From the NCBI GenBank assembly GCA_937892105.1, contig CALAUZ010000183.1, forward strand, positions 1-12,411: a stretch of 12,411 bases of DNA, in the 5' to 3' direction. A program made the translations under genes and the position numbers. The notes beneath the pieces were generated by a model that was given only the letters and a program-made list of their open reading frames with translations, was not told the DNA's origin and searched no databases. Shown one piece after another: positions 1 to 6,685 of the stretch. Within the stretch, counting starts at the first letter, position 1, and each line of letters opens with the position of its first letter. This stretch comes from an uncultured Fretibacterium sp. (GTDB lineage: Bacteria; Synergistota; Synergistia; Synergistales; Aminobacteriaceae).

Positions 1-1
1 G

Positions 2-82
2 TATGAAACAATAATTCGGTACGGAATGGCCTTTCACGGCAAGAAAGCGATCATTAAACGGCTGCCTATGGTTGTCGCATAA
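2..82 (+). CDS. C-terminal tail of an unidentified protein (cut by window edge)
   Basis: The second reading frame is open from the window edge and ends at TAA 80-82. It encodes about 26 residues, including GMAFHGKKAIIKRLPMVVA. The mixture of residues looks like real protein, but the fragment is too short to assign to a family. It would be the last gene before the promoter at 222-251, and a hairpin follows it at 155-196. A chance open frame of this length is quite possible. Confidence 0.3.
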   Translation, partial: YETIIRYGMAFHGKKAIIKRLPMVVA

Positions 83-154
83 TTATGATTGTGCATAATG
101 GAGCAAGAACTCAGCAAGCGGTAGGCAGCACAACGCTCAAAGCCTTCAATGTCT

Positions 155-196
155 TTTTCAGCCTGCCTCTACAGACGCTGTGTAGAGGCTTGAAAG
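155..196. other. Strong hairpin downstream of the first partial CDS
   Basis: GCCTCTACA (165-173) and TGTAGAGGC (181-189) form a perfect 9-bp stem around a 7-nt loop. TTTCA (156-160) can extend it with TGAAA (191-195) across a small internal loop. Neither strand has a T-run after the stem, so it is not a standard intrinsic terminator. It lies between the tail of one gene and the promoter of the next. A structural RNA element or a protein-binding palindrome are alternatives. Confidence 0.55.
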
Positions 197-221
197 CCAT
201 GATTCCTGTGAATCTGACCGC

Positions 222-251
222 TTGCGAGGAAGATTTTGACCGCATTATAAT
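222..251 (+). promoter_or_regulatory. Candidate sigma-70-type promoter for the 291-1813 gene run
   Basis: TTGCGA (222-227) and a perfect TATAAT (246-251) are separated by 18 nt. Transcription would start near 258, about 33 nt before the first start codon, leaving room for the ribosome site GGAGG at 276-280. The -35 box matches consensus in four of six positions. Confidence 0.5.
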
Positions 252-290
252 ATTTTTCTAATAGTTGACCACTGTGGAGGCTTAAAAGAA

Positions 291-488
291 ATGAACAAAA
301 CCGAATGGAAAGACCACAAAAGGAAACATAAAACAACTCATGAAGGACGCATACATAAGAGCAAAATGGGAAAAAAGCATACACACGACTTTCTGAAGGC
401 AACTGTAAAAAAAACTGATAAAGCAACGGCGTTGAGTGAAATGTGCGAGGACGGTCATGGGCATACATACATCAGATTTCATTCCTAA
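291..488 (+). CDS. Small Lys/His-rich protein of unknown function
   Basis: A 65-residue protein. ATG 291 is preceded by GGAGG at 276-280 with a 10-nt spacer, so translation is well supported. It is very basic and polar, with 13 lysines and 9 histidines, and has no signal peptide or membrane segment. The composition would suit nucleic-acid or metal binding, but no zinc-finger spacing or named domain is visible. Its 3' end overlaps the next gene by 32 nt in another frame, which suggests translational coupling. It is the first gene of a short plus-strand run behind the promoter at 222-251. The family was not recognised. Confidence 0.55.
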   Translation: MNKTEWKDHKRKHKTTHEGRIHKSKMGKKHTHDFLKATVKKTDKATALSEMCEDGHGHTYIRFHS

Positions 489-1038
489 CCTGCCACCGAA
501 GGATTTGAACTCCTTAACAGAAGCCGAGATTGCCGTAGGCTTTGACTGGTTGGGGATTTTAGACTCTTTCGATCCATCACAACTTGAACCGCGCTTCTTA
601 AACGAATGCGCCCGCCGGAATCCTTACTATACATGTTACGACCGGGATGTTGACGGTATTCCGCACTCCCCTGTTGAAGAACGGCTAAGTTATTTTGAGC
701 CTTGCTATCGTGATATGTATCGTAGAGAGTTGAGTGATCTCGCAAACTACATCAAAGAACACGGCTTGAATCGAATCAACTACAACAAGGCAAGAGCGTC
801 ACTGATTAAATGTATTGGCATGAAGGGCGCATTAGAATGCGTAAGATGGGAATATGAGAGACTTGGCACAGAAGGAAGGAAACGGCAAAAAGAAGCCTAC
901 AATACTTTTGAACGGGAACGGCAGGAGAAACGAAAAATACAGGAACGTGAAGGACAGGAATATGATGATGCTATTAGAGCCGCGGTTAGGTCCTCAGAGA
1001 ATGGCAACTTTGAACGGGGGAGATTTTTCAGCATATAA
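457..1038 (+). CDS. Unknown 193-residue protein with charged C-terminal helix
   Basis: ATG 457 is chosen because GAGG lies at 447-450 with a 6-nt spacer; an in-frame GTG at 436 has no such site. The N-terminal half is mixed and soluble-looking, with several Cys and Tyr residues (a segment reads NPYYTCYDRD). The last 60 residues or so (from EYERLGTEGRKRQKEAYNTF onward) are rich in Arg, Lys, Glu and Gln and probably form a long helix or coiled coil. There is no signal peptide or membrane helix. It overlaps the upstream 65-residue gene by 32 nt and ends 8 nt before the next gene, as in an operon. The family was not recognised. Confidence 0.65.
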   Translation: MGIHTSDFIPNLPPKDLNSLTEAEIAVGFDWLGILDSFDPSQLEPRFLNECARRNPYYTCYDRDVDGIPHSPVEERLSYFEPCYRDMYRRELSDLANYIKEHGLNRINYNKARASLIKCIGMKGALECVRWEYERLGTEGRKRQKEAYNTFERERQEKRKIQEREGQEYDDAIRAAVRSSENGNFERGRFFSI

Positions 1039-1046
1039 CCCGTCTT

Positions 1047-1535
1047 ATGAGTTTGCAGGGTGAACCGCAAGATGCCTCTGTCCATGAGAAAATAATCTTG
1101 ATCAGGAAAGGACTCCGTGCTTCAGACGGCAAACCATTAAACAAGCGTGATTTCGCTAAACTGCTTGGCTATCCCATAAGCAAATACGCACAGGTTGAGA
1201 AGATAGACCACTGGCATGAGGAAGAAGAATCGCCGGTTGAATACGAGCTGTTAGAGAAACTAGTATTGATTGCTCACGCTAATCCGTACTGGCTGTTCGA
1301 TCCAGATAGCGAGGCATGCGATGCGAGCATTGATATGTATGCTGTGATAAAAGGGGGCGAACCGAGCGTCTATGCTCCTATTGATGTGATTCTGAGCTGG
1401 ATTCAGGAAGGCAAGCCAAGGATAACGAATTGGAAAGATACGTACTTTAGCAGGCGAGAAAGTCTTCGCCGACATAATAATGATGAGAATAACGATGAGG
1501 ATGATGGCTTCATGGTTACACATTTTATTTCGTAG
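1047..1535 (+). CDS. Probable helix-turn-helix (XRE-like) protein
   Basis: A 162-residue protein starting at ATG 1047, 8 nt after the preceding stop. No clear ribosome site is seen, so coupling to the upstream gene is likely. Residues from about 15 to 75 resemble an XRE/Cro-type DNA-binding fold: the segment LNKRDFAKLLGYPISKYAQVE has the helix-turn-helix pattern, and ANPYWLFDPD near residue 78 resembles the closing part of such domains. The rest is not recognised. The C-terminus is an Asn/Asp/Glu-rich tail ending MVTHFIS. A regulator of this gene run or an antitoxin-like protein are both possible. The fold call is by pattern only. Confidence 0.6.
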   Translation: MSLQGEPQDASVHEKIILIRKGLRASDGKPLNKRDFAKLLGYPISKYAQVEKIDHWHEEEESPVEYELLEKLVLIAHANPYWLFDPDSEACDASIDMYAVIKGGEPSVYAPIDVILSWIQEGKPRITNWKDTYFSRRESLRRHNNDENNDEDDGFMVTHFIS

Positions 1536-1543
1536 TTAAGACC

Positions 1544-1813
1544 GTGATTATCTCTGAGACGGGCGTAGAGACCGCTCGTTTAAACAACAGCTCAAGAAGG
1601 CGAGATGACATCAGACGCGCTCAGCTTATGAACATGGCTGGCCATGTGAGTAATGCCAGAAGGAAATTAACATATCGGCAAAAAGAGCTAAAATTTAACG
1701 ATATGCCGTTGTCGGTTTTCTCCTATAGAACAGCTACGAGAGTTGCGGACGAGAATAGCGATAGCAGCTCGTCTGTTAGACACCAGCAAGCTGTACTAGA
1801 CATATTCCCATAG
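1544..1813 (+). CDS. Small protein of unknown function, start uncertain
   Basis: An open frame of 89 codons from GTG 1544, or about 61 from ATG 1628. It begins 8 nt after the helix-turn-helix gene, in a different frame. No ribosome site precedes either start. The product is polar with Arg-rich patches (SSRRRDDIRRAQ) and a run of serines near the end; no domain is recognised. Position and strand fit the last gene of the run. The 107 nt between it and the convergent gene at 1921 show no obvious terminator. Confidence 0.35.
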   Translation: MIISETGVETARLNNSSRRRDDIRRAQLMNMAGHVSNARRKLTYRQKELKFNDMPLSVFSYRTATRVADENSDSSSSVRHQQAVLDIFP

Positions 1814-1920
1814 CCAAAGCCTAAAACCATGCCATATACACATTAAGACCGAATACAGACATCGAGGCGTAGAAATCACATATTCATGTTAGGAATAATA
1901 CTGCCACAGAGGAGCACACA

Positions 1921-3870
1921 CTATGCCTTAGAGATACGAATCATACTCATAAGCCCTGCTTCCGTAGTTTCGATCAGGTACTTCAGCCCTCCAGCCCGAA
2001 CAGACATCCGTCCATCCATCTGAAGGATGACCTCAGCAGAACGGCTAGTGTTCAGTTGGACAAGTTCCTTTATGCGCTCAGTAACCTCTAATCGGCCATT
2101 AAAAACATCCCCAGAAACTTCGTCCTCTAATATACAATCTGGAGTAGTTCCAAAGAAGAAAGTGAAATAGTTCTCTTCGTTACCCTCCAAGAGAGAACTC
2201 AGGTATTTGCACCAATCCTCCTCTGTCCGCTGCTCTGGATTTGCCAGCCATGTGGTGTGGTCATGACTACAGATATCATAATTCAGTGGAAGTCCTTCAA
2301 GAATATAGTCCGTGTCACGCAGAACATCGATTCTGCTGATTCTGTCCTCAAGCATATGCAAAATGAGGAGCATCTCATAATGCTCAAGATTACTTCTAGA
2401 AAGTGCGAGGCCTATACGTCCTTCAGCCCACGTCCGTCCGTTTTTATGTCTATCGATCCTGACCAAGTAGATATTAAGCGGTACTTCTTTCTCCTTAGAC
2501 AACAGAAGATATGAGGCCAAAAAAGTAATGACTTCGTAAATACCGTTGTGCAAATCATTGCCGTCATTAAGCACGATATCCCATGTGAAAAATTCAAGTA
2601 GTGGCGTACAGTCTTCTGAATCCATGCATTCCTTGATGACGCTGAGACACGTTTCCTCATTTCTTACGAGGTTGGGATAACGTGGATTTACGGATTCCAC
2701 TATATATTCCGATGGATCAGTAAGAAGCATACTCTTGATTTTTCCGTCCGAATCCATGTCAACAAGGACAATCTGCTTGAAACGCGCCGGAATCGCGTAA
2801 GCACAAAGCAGTGCCGTCTTGGGGTATTCATATCGGTGCAACGCTTCTCCCTCCAACTTGCCTGTCACGCGCACGAGCGTAGACCAAGTCTGACGAACAT
2901 TTCGTTGAGGACTTTCCCTGAACCACTCCGTTATCGCTTCCTTGCCTTGAAGACTGCATTTCCCAAGTACAGATCTGTATGTAGCGTCCTTTGAGAATAC
3001 TGCGCTCATACGATCCACTCGAATTAGGTTATCAGAAGCATCGCCGAAGACTTTAAGACAGTGTTCACGGTCATATACAGCTCCGTCTTGATATTCATCA
3101 ACGCACACATCTGCTGAGAGGACGCATGTCGCGCTTAGATACGCGCCCTCGCGTATGTAAGTACGTTCCGACTCGTCAACGATATTAGGCCTGAAGTACA
3201 AAGGCAGTTCACCGAAACTCGTCTTCACTACAACTCTTTGAAAATATACAATTTTTTGGTCAAGGTCATAGGACTTGAGCATCTTAACGGATGTGATGAC
3301 CCCGTTTACGGCGCAGAAATCGTCAACGCCTATGTTCAGGATAGTCCCAGCATCAAAGTTGACTCTTCCAAAAGGCAAGTCAATCCCCGTTGTCTTATTA
3401 AATGTTCCCATGTCCGGGTAAAAGTGTAAGTTCTCCGTGAAAGCACCAATCTGTAATGTCACAAACTCTCCGGGAGCGTAACTAGGTAAAGCATCCGCCA
3501 TTACAAGATGAATAGGGATCTGACGTTTCTCATCGTCCTCGAAGAAGACGCACATCTCAAGCGGATCGCGCTCATCATCTTTTTCATCTCTCAATTCTCC
3601 ACGTTCCCCAATACGAAGATGCCAAAACCAGTCCCCCATGACGTGTGAGCTGAATCCGGTCATTACATTCCTGTTTTCTCCCCTATCATTAACTTCGTTG
3701 GTAGGAAGGATATGCAGGATAAATTCAGCGTACCCAAGATGATGGTAGAGATAGAACCCACGATATCCGCGAAAAACTTTTCCATTTTCTGCTACATAAC
3801 GAAAAACAATGTTGAAGTTCTCTTCATTTTCAACAAGCTGTCCCAAGCCAATCTCACGCAAAAAATTCAA
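1921..3870 (-). CDS. Large orphan cytoplasmic protein (649 residues)
   Basis: The start is TTG 3870, supported by GAGGAA six nt upstream (3877-3882) and by the absence of a better in-frame start. There is no signal peptide or transmembrane helix and the composition is acidic, so it is probably cytoplasmic. No Walker, nuclease, methyltransferase or protease motif was seen. The middle third (about residues 170-270) is a glycine-punctuated, beta-rich stretch such as GVITSVKMLKSYD and SFGELPLYFRPN, loosely reminiscent of a beta-barrel; this is weak. The C-terminal third is more helical, with several Trp. It is monocistronic, convergent with the 291-1813 run, and its upstream side holds the IS630 element. 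I cannot assign a function. Confidence 0.8.
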   Translation of the reverse strand: MNFLREIGLGQLVENEENFNIVFRYVAENGKVFRGYRGFYLYHHLGYAEFILHILPTNEVNDRGENRNVMTGFSSHVMGDWFWHLRIGERGELRDEKDDERDPLEMCVFFEDDEKRQIPIHLVMADALPSYAPGEFVTLQIGAFTENLHFYPDMGTFNKTTGIDLPFGRVNFDAGTILNIGVDDFCAVNGVITSVKMLKSYDLDQKIVYFQRVVVKTSFGELPLYFRPNIVDESERTYIREGAYLSATCVLSADVCVDEYQDGAVYDREHCLKVFGDASDNLIRVDRMSAVFSKDATYRSVLGKCSLQGKEAITEWFRESPQRNVRQTWSTLVRVTGKLEGEALHRYEYPKTALLCAYAIPARFKQIVLVDMDSDGKIKSMLLTDPSEYIVESVNPRYPNLVRNEETCLSVIKECMDSEDCTPLLEFFTWDIVLNDGNDLHNGIYEVITFLASYLLLSKEKEVPLNIYLVRIDRHKNGRTWAEGRIGLALSRSNLEHYEMLLILHMLEDRISRIDVLRDTDYILEGLPLNYDICSHDHTTWLANPEQRTEEDWCKYLSSLLEGNEENYFTFFFGTTPDCILEDEVSGDVFNGRLEVTERIKELVQLNTSRSAEVILQMDGRMSVRAGGLKYLIETTEAGLMSMIRISKA

Positions 3871-4079
3871 TACGATTTCCTCGTTTCTATTGGACTTATT
3901 TTAATTTTTTCATGAGCTTATCATAACACACACGAATACGCCGTTCTATGCTAAAATGATTTCAATCAATAGGAAAGGCATTATAAAAGACGCTGTTACA
4001 AGTTCAGACACGGTAGGCGAGAAATAAATACCCCCTCCGTGTGTAAATGACAAAGAGTCTAGATAAGAGCCGGTACTGT

Positions 4080-4112
4080 CGGAACTTTGGAGCGTCGGTA
4101 CTTGGTCGGTGT
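4080..4112. repeat. Diverged repeat, copy A (left part), split by the IS
   Basis: This stretch matches 5940-5972 (copy B): the first 26 nt agree at 22 positions, including the shared block GTACTTGG versus ATACTTGG. The insertion sequence begins 3 nt later. When it is removed with one TA, the sequence after it (5228-5249) continues the match to copy B, with 17 of 25 positions agreeing by eye. Confidence 0.5.
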
Positions 4113-4114
4113 TA

Positions 4115-4143
4115 TTACCTCGGTTAATAAATATCTGATATAA
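4115..4143 (+). repeat. IS630 left inverted repeat
   Basis: It begins TTACCTCGG directly after the TA at 4113-4114 and pairs with 5197-5225; mismatches fall at five positions. It ends 11 nt before the transposase ATG. Confidence 0.85.
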
Positions 4144-4154
4144 TTTCTGCCATT

Positions 4155-5213
4155 ATGAAGATAAATTTAAAGAAAGTTACAAAAGAAGTACGAATATATA
4201 TAAAACGCCAAACAATATACCTTCGGCAACAAGGCAAAAAGCATCAGGAAATAGCTGATATCTTGAATATTAAACCTGGTTCAGTAGCAAACATTATTAG
4301 CGATTATAACCATAAAGGAAACCTTATTTTTCAAGAAGACGTTCGAGGACGTAAAACCGGCGAAAAGAGAAGACTCTCTCCTGAACAGTAAAAAGAACTT
4401 CAAGAAATTATTAACACTCGTAAGCCAGAAGACGAAGGAGTCGCTTCCTCTTTATGGAATAGGCCAGCTCTATCTCAATTGATAAAACAAAAATATAATA
4501 TCGACATGCCATTGAGATCAATCACTAACTATTTGAAGAGTTGGCACATGTCGCTTCAACGTCCGACCAGGAAGAACTATAAACAAGACCCGGTAAAGGT
4601 AGATGAATTCAAGAATGAGACTTATCCTGAAATCGTCCGCAAAGCCATAACTGAACATGCTGAAATAATGTTTGTGGACGAAACAGGCATTAATAATCAG
4701 GAATATAGAATTCGTGGATATTCACCAGTAGGTATTACGCCAACAATTTGCTCTGTGTCTCATAGAGAAACTATAAATATAATTTCAGGCATAAGCACAG
4801 ATGGAAGTTGCCGTTATATGTCTTATGAAAAATCCATGAACAACAGCGTTTTATAGATTTTATGAGATTGATAACAAGAGCAAAAAACGGACATAAAATA
4901 TTGATGATAACGGACAACCTAAAAGTTCATCACAGTAAGCGCGTTCAAGAGTGGGTTTCAGAGTACAAGGATCAAATCGAAATCTTTTTTACTCCTTCAT
5001 ATTCCCCAGAACTCAATCCTGATGAATATTTGAATCATGTTCTAAAACAGAGTGTTCATTCTGGAATTTTGCCTAAGACAAAAGCCGATATTAAAAAAAA
5101 CATATAACTTCATGCAATATCTGAAACAAAGCCCTGATTATGTAAAAAATTTATTCAAGCATAAAAATTTGGAGTATATTGCAAAATGGGATATATTTAT
5201 TTCAGATTTTTAA
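4155..5213 (+). pseudogene. IS630-family DDE transposase, broken by one stop and two frameshifts
   Basis: The gene starts at ATG 4155. The N-terminus is a helix-turn-helix (HQEIADILNIKPGSVANIIS). The frame meets TAA at 4389-4391 between SPEQ and KELQEII, where Glu would fit, then resumes in the same frame. The first catalytic Asp is in MFVDETGI. Near 4849-4852 a T-run has lost one base, giving TAG 4854. In the shifted frame come LMITDNLKVHHSK (second Asp) and YSPELNPDEYL (third acidic residue). An A-run at 5093-5100 has gained one base, and the tail (NFMQYLKQSPDYVKNLFKHK) returns to the first frame and ends at TAA 5211. Repaired, the product is about 352 residues, close to the family's usual length. 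All DDE residues remain, so decay is recent or the indels are sequence errors. Confidence 0.88.
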
Positions 5214-5225
5214 TAGCCGAAGTAA
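5197..5225 (-). repeat. IS630 right inverted repeat
   Basis: It ends CCGAAGTAA immediately before the TA at 5226-5227, mirrors 4115-4143, and contains the original transposase stop TAA (5211-5213). Confidence 0.85.
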
Positions 5226-5227
5226 TA

Positions 5228-5249
5228 TATGCACATAAAGTTATGTCGG
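5228..5249. repeat. Diverged repeat, copy A (right part) beyond the IS
   Basis: This continues the match to copy B after removal of the IS. It aligns with about 5971-5995, ending TTATGTCGG versus TTATGCCGC. Within it ACATAAAGTTATGT is a short inverted repeat with a 2-nt centre. Confidence 0.4.
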
Positions 5250-5257
5250 TAAAGAAT

Positions 5258-5809
5258 CTAAAAAATTTTTCCCCGTTCCTGCTCATCACATTCCCAATAG
5301 CCTGTCGTATCCTTAGAACTTGTTATGATAAATTCCATTTCTTTCCATGCGTCATACCATTCGTCTGGAATCTTATCGTCTAAAACAACCTCGACTACTT
5401 GCTCACAGTAGGGTTTTACACTATTGATGTTGCTGTTGAAATATCGCTTAAATTTTGTCATGGCTTTACGGGAATCTCTCGCCTTCAGCAAATCCAAGAC
5501 TTCATTTGCTTGTTCAATCGTCAGAGCGTCTGCACCATATAGACTATAAACACTATAGAAACTGCCTCGTCTGCGTCTCCCTACAAATGATGAATTAAGA
5601 GAATCATTTTCAACAATATCGTCTTTAACAGCATCGTCTTCGATTTCATCTTCAATCTCTTCTTCAAACCGTTCGTGCAGAAAGACGACGGGATAATTTT
5701 CAGTATCGATTGTAGCAATCACATAGCGTCTTGTCTTGTAATCGGTAAGAAATAGTCCGTAACGGAGATGAAATGTTTTCAGCGTAGTGGTATCAACTGT
5801 GTTAATCAT
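5258..5809 (-). CDS. Unknown 183-residue protein with acidic linker
   Basis: ATG 5809 is chosen over the in-frame GTG at 5818: AGGAG lies about 10 nt before the ATG but only about 2 nt before the GTG. The N-terminal 50 residues look like a small beta domain (TFHLRYGLFLTDYKTRRYVI). Then comes an acidic stretch of about 20 residues (EEEIEDEIEDD and following), a basic patch GRRRRGSF, and a helical segment with KARDSRKAMTKFKRYFNSN. There is no signal peptide or membrane helix. A plausible promoter lies at 5871-5900, and copy B of the diverged repeat lies just upstream of it. The family was not recognised. The IS insertion begins 32 bp past its stop codon. Confidence 0.7.
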   Translation of the reverse strand: MINTVDTTTLKTFHLRYGLFLTDYKTRRYVIATIDTENYPVVFLHERFEEEIEDEIEDDAVKDDIVENDSLNSSFVGRRRRGSFYSVYSLYGADALTIEQANEVLDLLKARDSRKAMTKFKRYFNSNINSVKPYCEQVVEVVLDDKIPDEWYDAWKEMEFIITSSKDTTGYWECDEQERGKIF

Positions 5810-5870
5810 AATCGGCACTCTCCTAAATCATATAAGTGATGAAAAATAGAAAATCTTTGTTTTCTTGATA

Positions 5871-5900
5871 GTTATAGTAATAATTATATACCGAGTTCAA
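5871..5900 (-). promoter_or_regulatory. Candidate promoter of the 183-residue gene
   Basis: On the minus strand TTGAAC (5895-5900) and TATAAC (5871-5876) are 18 nt apart, five of six matches to consensus each. The A/T-rich leader leads to the ribosome site AGGAG and the ATG at 5809. Confidence 0.5.
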
Positions 5901-5939
5901 TGAATTCGGAAATAAGGCCGGAAGAGAAGATGGAGAGGA

Positions 5940-5995
5940 CGGAGCTTTGAAGCATCGATACTTGGCAAAGCTATGAGTACATGAACTTATGCCGC
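5940..5995. repeat. Diverged repeat, copy B, with bulged hairpin
   Basis: This copy is uninterrupted. AGCTTTG (5943-5949) pairs with CAAAGCT (5966-5972). An inner arm AAGCA (5950-5954) pairs with TACTT (5959-5963) including one mismatch or wobble depending on strand, around a TCGA loop, with a 2-nt bulge. It lies about 40 nt upstream of the promoter of the 183-residue gene. Copy A (4080-4112 plus 5228-5249) sits on the 5' side of the 649-residue gene. Confidence 0.5.
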
Positions 5996-6685
5996 TTCTA
6001 AGATTGTTATCTTATTGAAGCCGTTTTTCTGTGTTAGTGCCCGTTCTACACAAGTCTACAAACACAGAAATCTCGCAAAGGTTTCAAAAACTTCACTCCC
6101 TCAATCTTCCATTCGTAATGAAGTCATACATCTGCCACTGCAGTGCCCTCGTTTTTCAAAGGCAGAGAACATAGCCATGGTAAGAAGATAAGAAAACGGC
6201 TTCAGCGGTTTTGAGGCTTTTTGCCCCATCTAGCCCAACCACTTAGAAGCATAGAAGCCGCAAATTGCGATCCAAAAATCCGGTGCCGCGTAAACCTAGC
6301 CTTCGGGGTATCCTCAAACTTCGATTTAAACATACTGGCTGAAATTATATCGAAAATATATCGAAGCATATTGATACAGTAGACATGATCGGACGCAGAC
6401 AGAATCCAGCAGACATAGATATGGATAAACAAAAGCAGATACAAGAAGCGGGAGCAGAAATAAGCTATACTCTCTCCTACCCAAAAACGTTGTCCATCTG
6501 TCCACTTGTCCACATCAAACGTTTTTGAATGCTATGACTGCTATTACAGTTTTTTGAATGCCGCAAACACCTGTCCACTTGTCCACCTTGAAATCTCTGA
6601 ACGATTTTGACTGACTTGTAGTAAAAATACTGCAATCTTTAATCTCCATTAGTACTTCTGAATTTGAATGCCATGAAGCTCATTT
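5973..6685. other. Long stretch without a convincing gene, with short repeats
   Basis: Only short or unlikely reading frames occur here. A 15-nt sequence TGTCCACTTGTCCAC is present at 6499-6513 and 6572-6586. On the minus strand both lie in phrases translating as VDKWT or WTSGQ, which resemble repetitive tails of plasmid-type replication proteins. TTTTTGAATGC occurs at 6522-6532 and 6551-6561, with a shorter copy at 6663-6671. An inverted pair GAAGCCGTTTT / AAAACGGCTTC lies near 6017-6027 and 6193-6203. The best explanation is eroded coding sequence downstream of the ATPase gene. A 103-codon minus-strand open frame (6202-6513) starts at GTG inside the repeat and looks like noise. Confidence 0.5.

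Larger units (their letters stand above)
4115..5225 (+). mobile_element. IS630-family insertion sequence, 1111 bp, TA target duplication
   Basis: Imperfect inverted repeats run 4115-4143 and 5197-5225. The outer ends are TTACCTCGG on the left and CCGAAGTAA on the right, and 24 of 29 positions pair. TA dinucleotides flank both ends (4113-4114 and 5226-5227), the target duplication typical of the IS630/Tc1/mariner group. One transposase reading frame fills the element and its last codons lie in the right repeat. The frame is broken, so the copy is probably immobile unless helped in trans. It sits 32 bp downstream of the stop of the 183-residue minus-strand gene. Confidence 0.9.

Noticed and set aside
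5973..6200. Short frame beginning MAMFSAFEKRGHCSG on the minus strand
   Set aside because: It runs only 25 codons before TGA and meets further stops. It may be a remnant but is not supported as a gene.
6015..6203. Inverted pair GAAGCCGTTTT / AAAACGGCTTC as ends of a miniature transposable element
   Set aside because: The match stops after about 11 nt, no target duplication flanks it, and the interior shows no element structure.
6202..6513. Minus-strand open frame of 103 codons starting MDKWTDGQ
   Set aside because: It starts at GTG inside a DNA repeat, has no ribosome site, and its composition (Cys, Phe, Tyr, Ile rich) looks like translated noncoding DNA. It was kept only as part of the remnant region.
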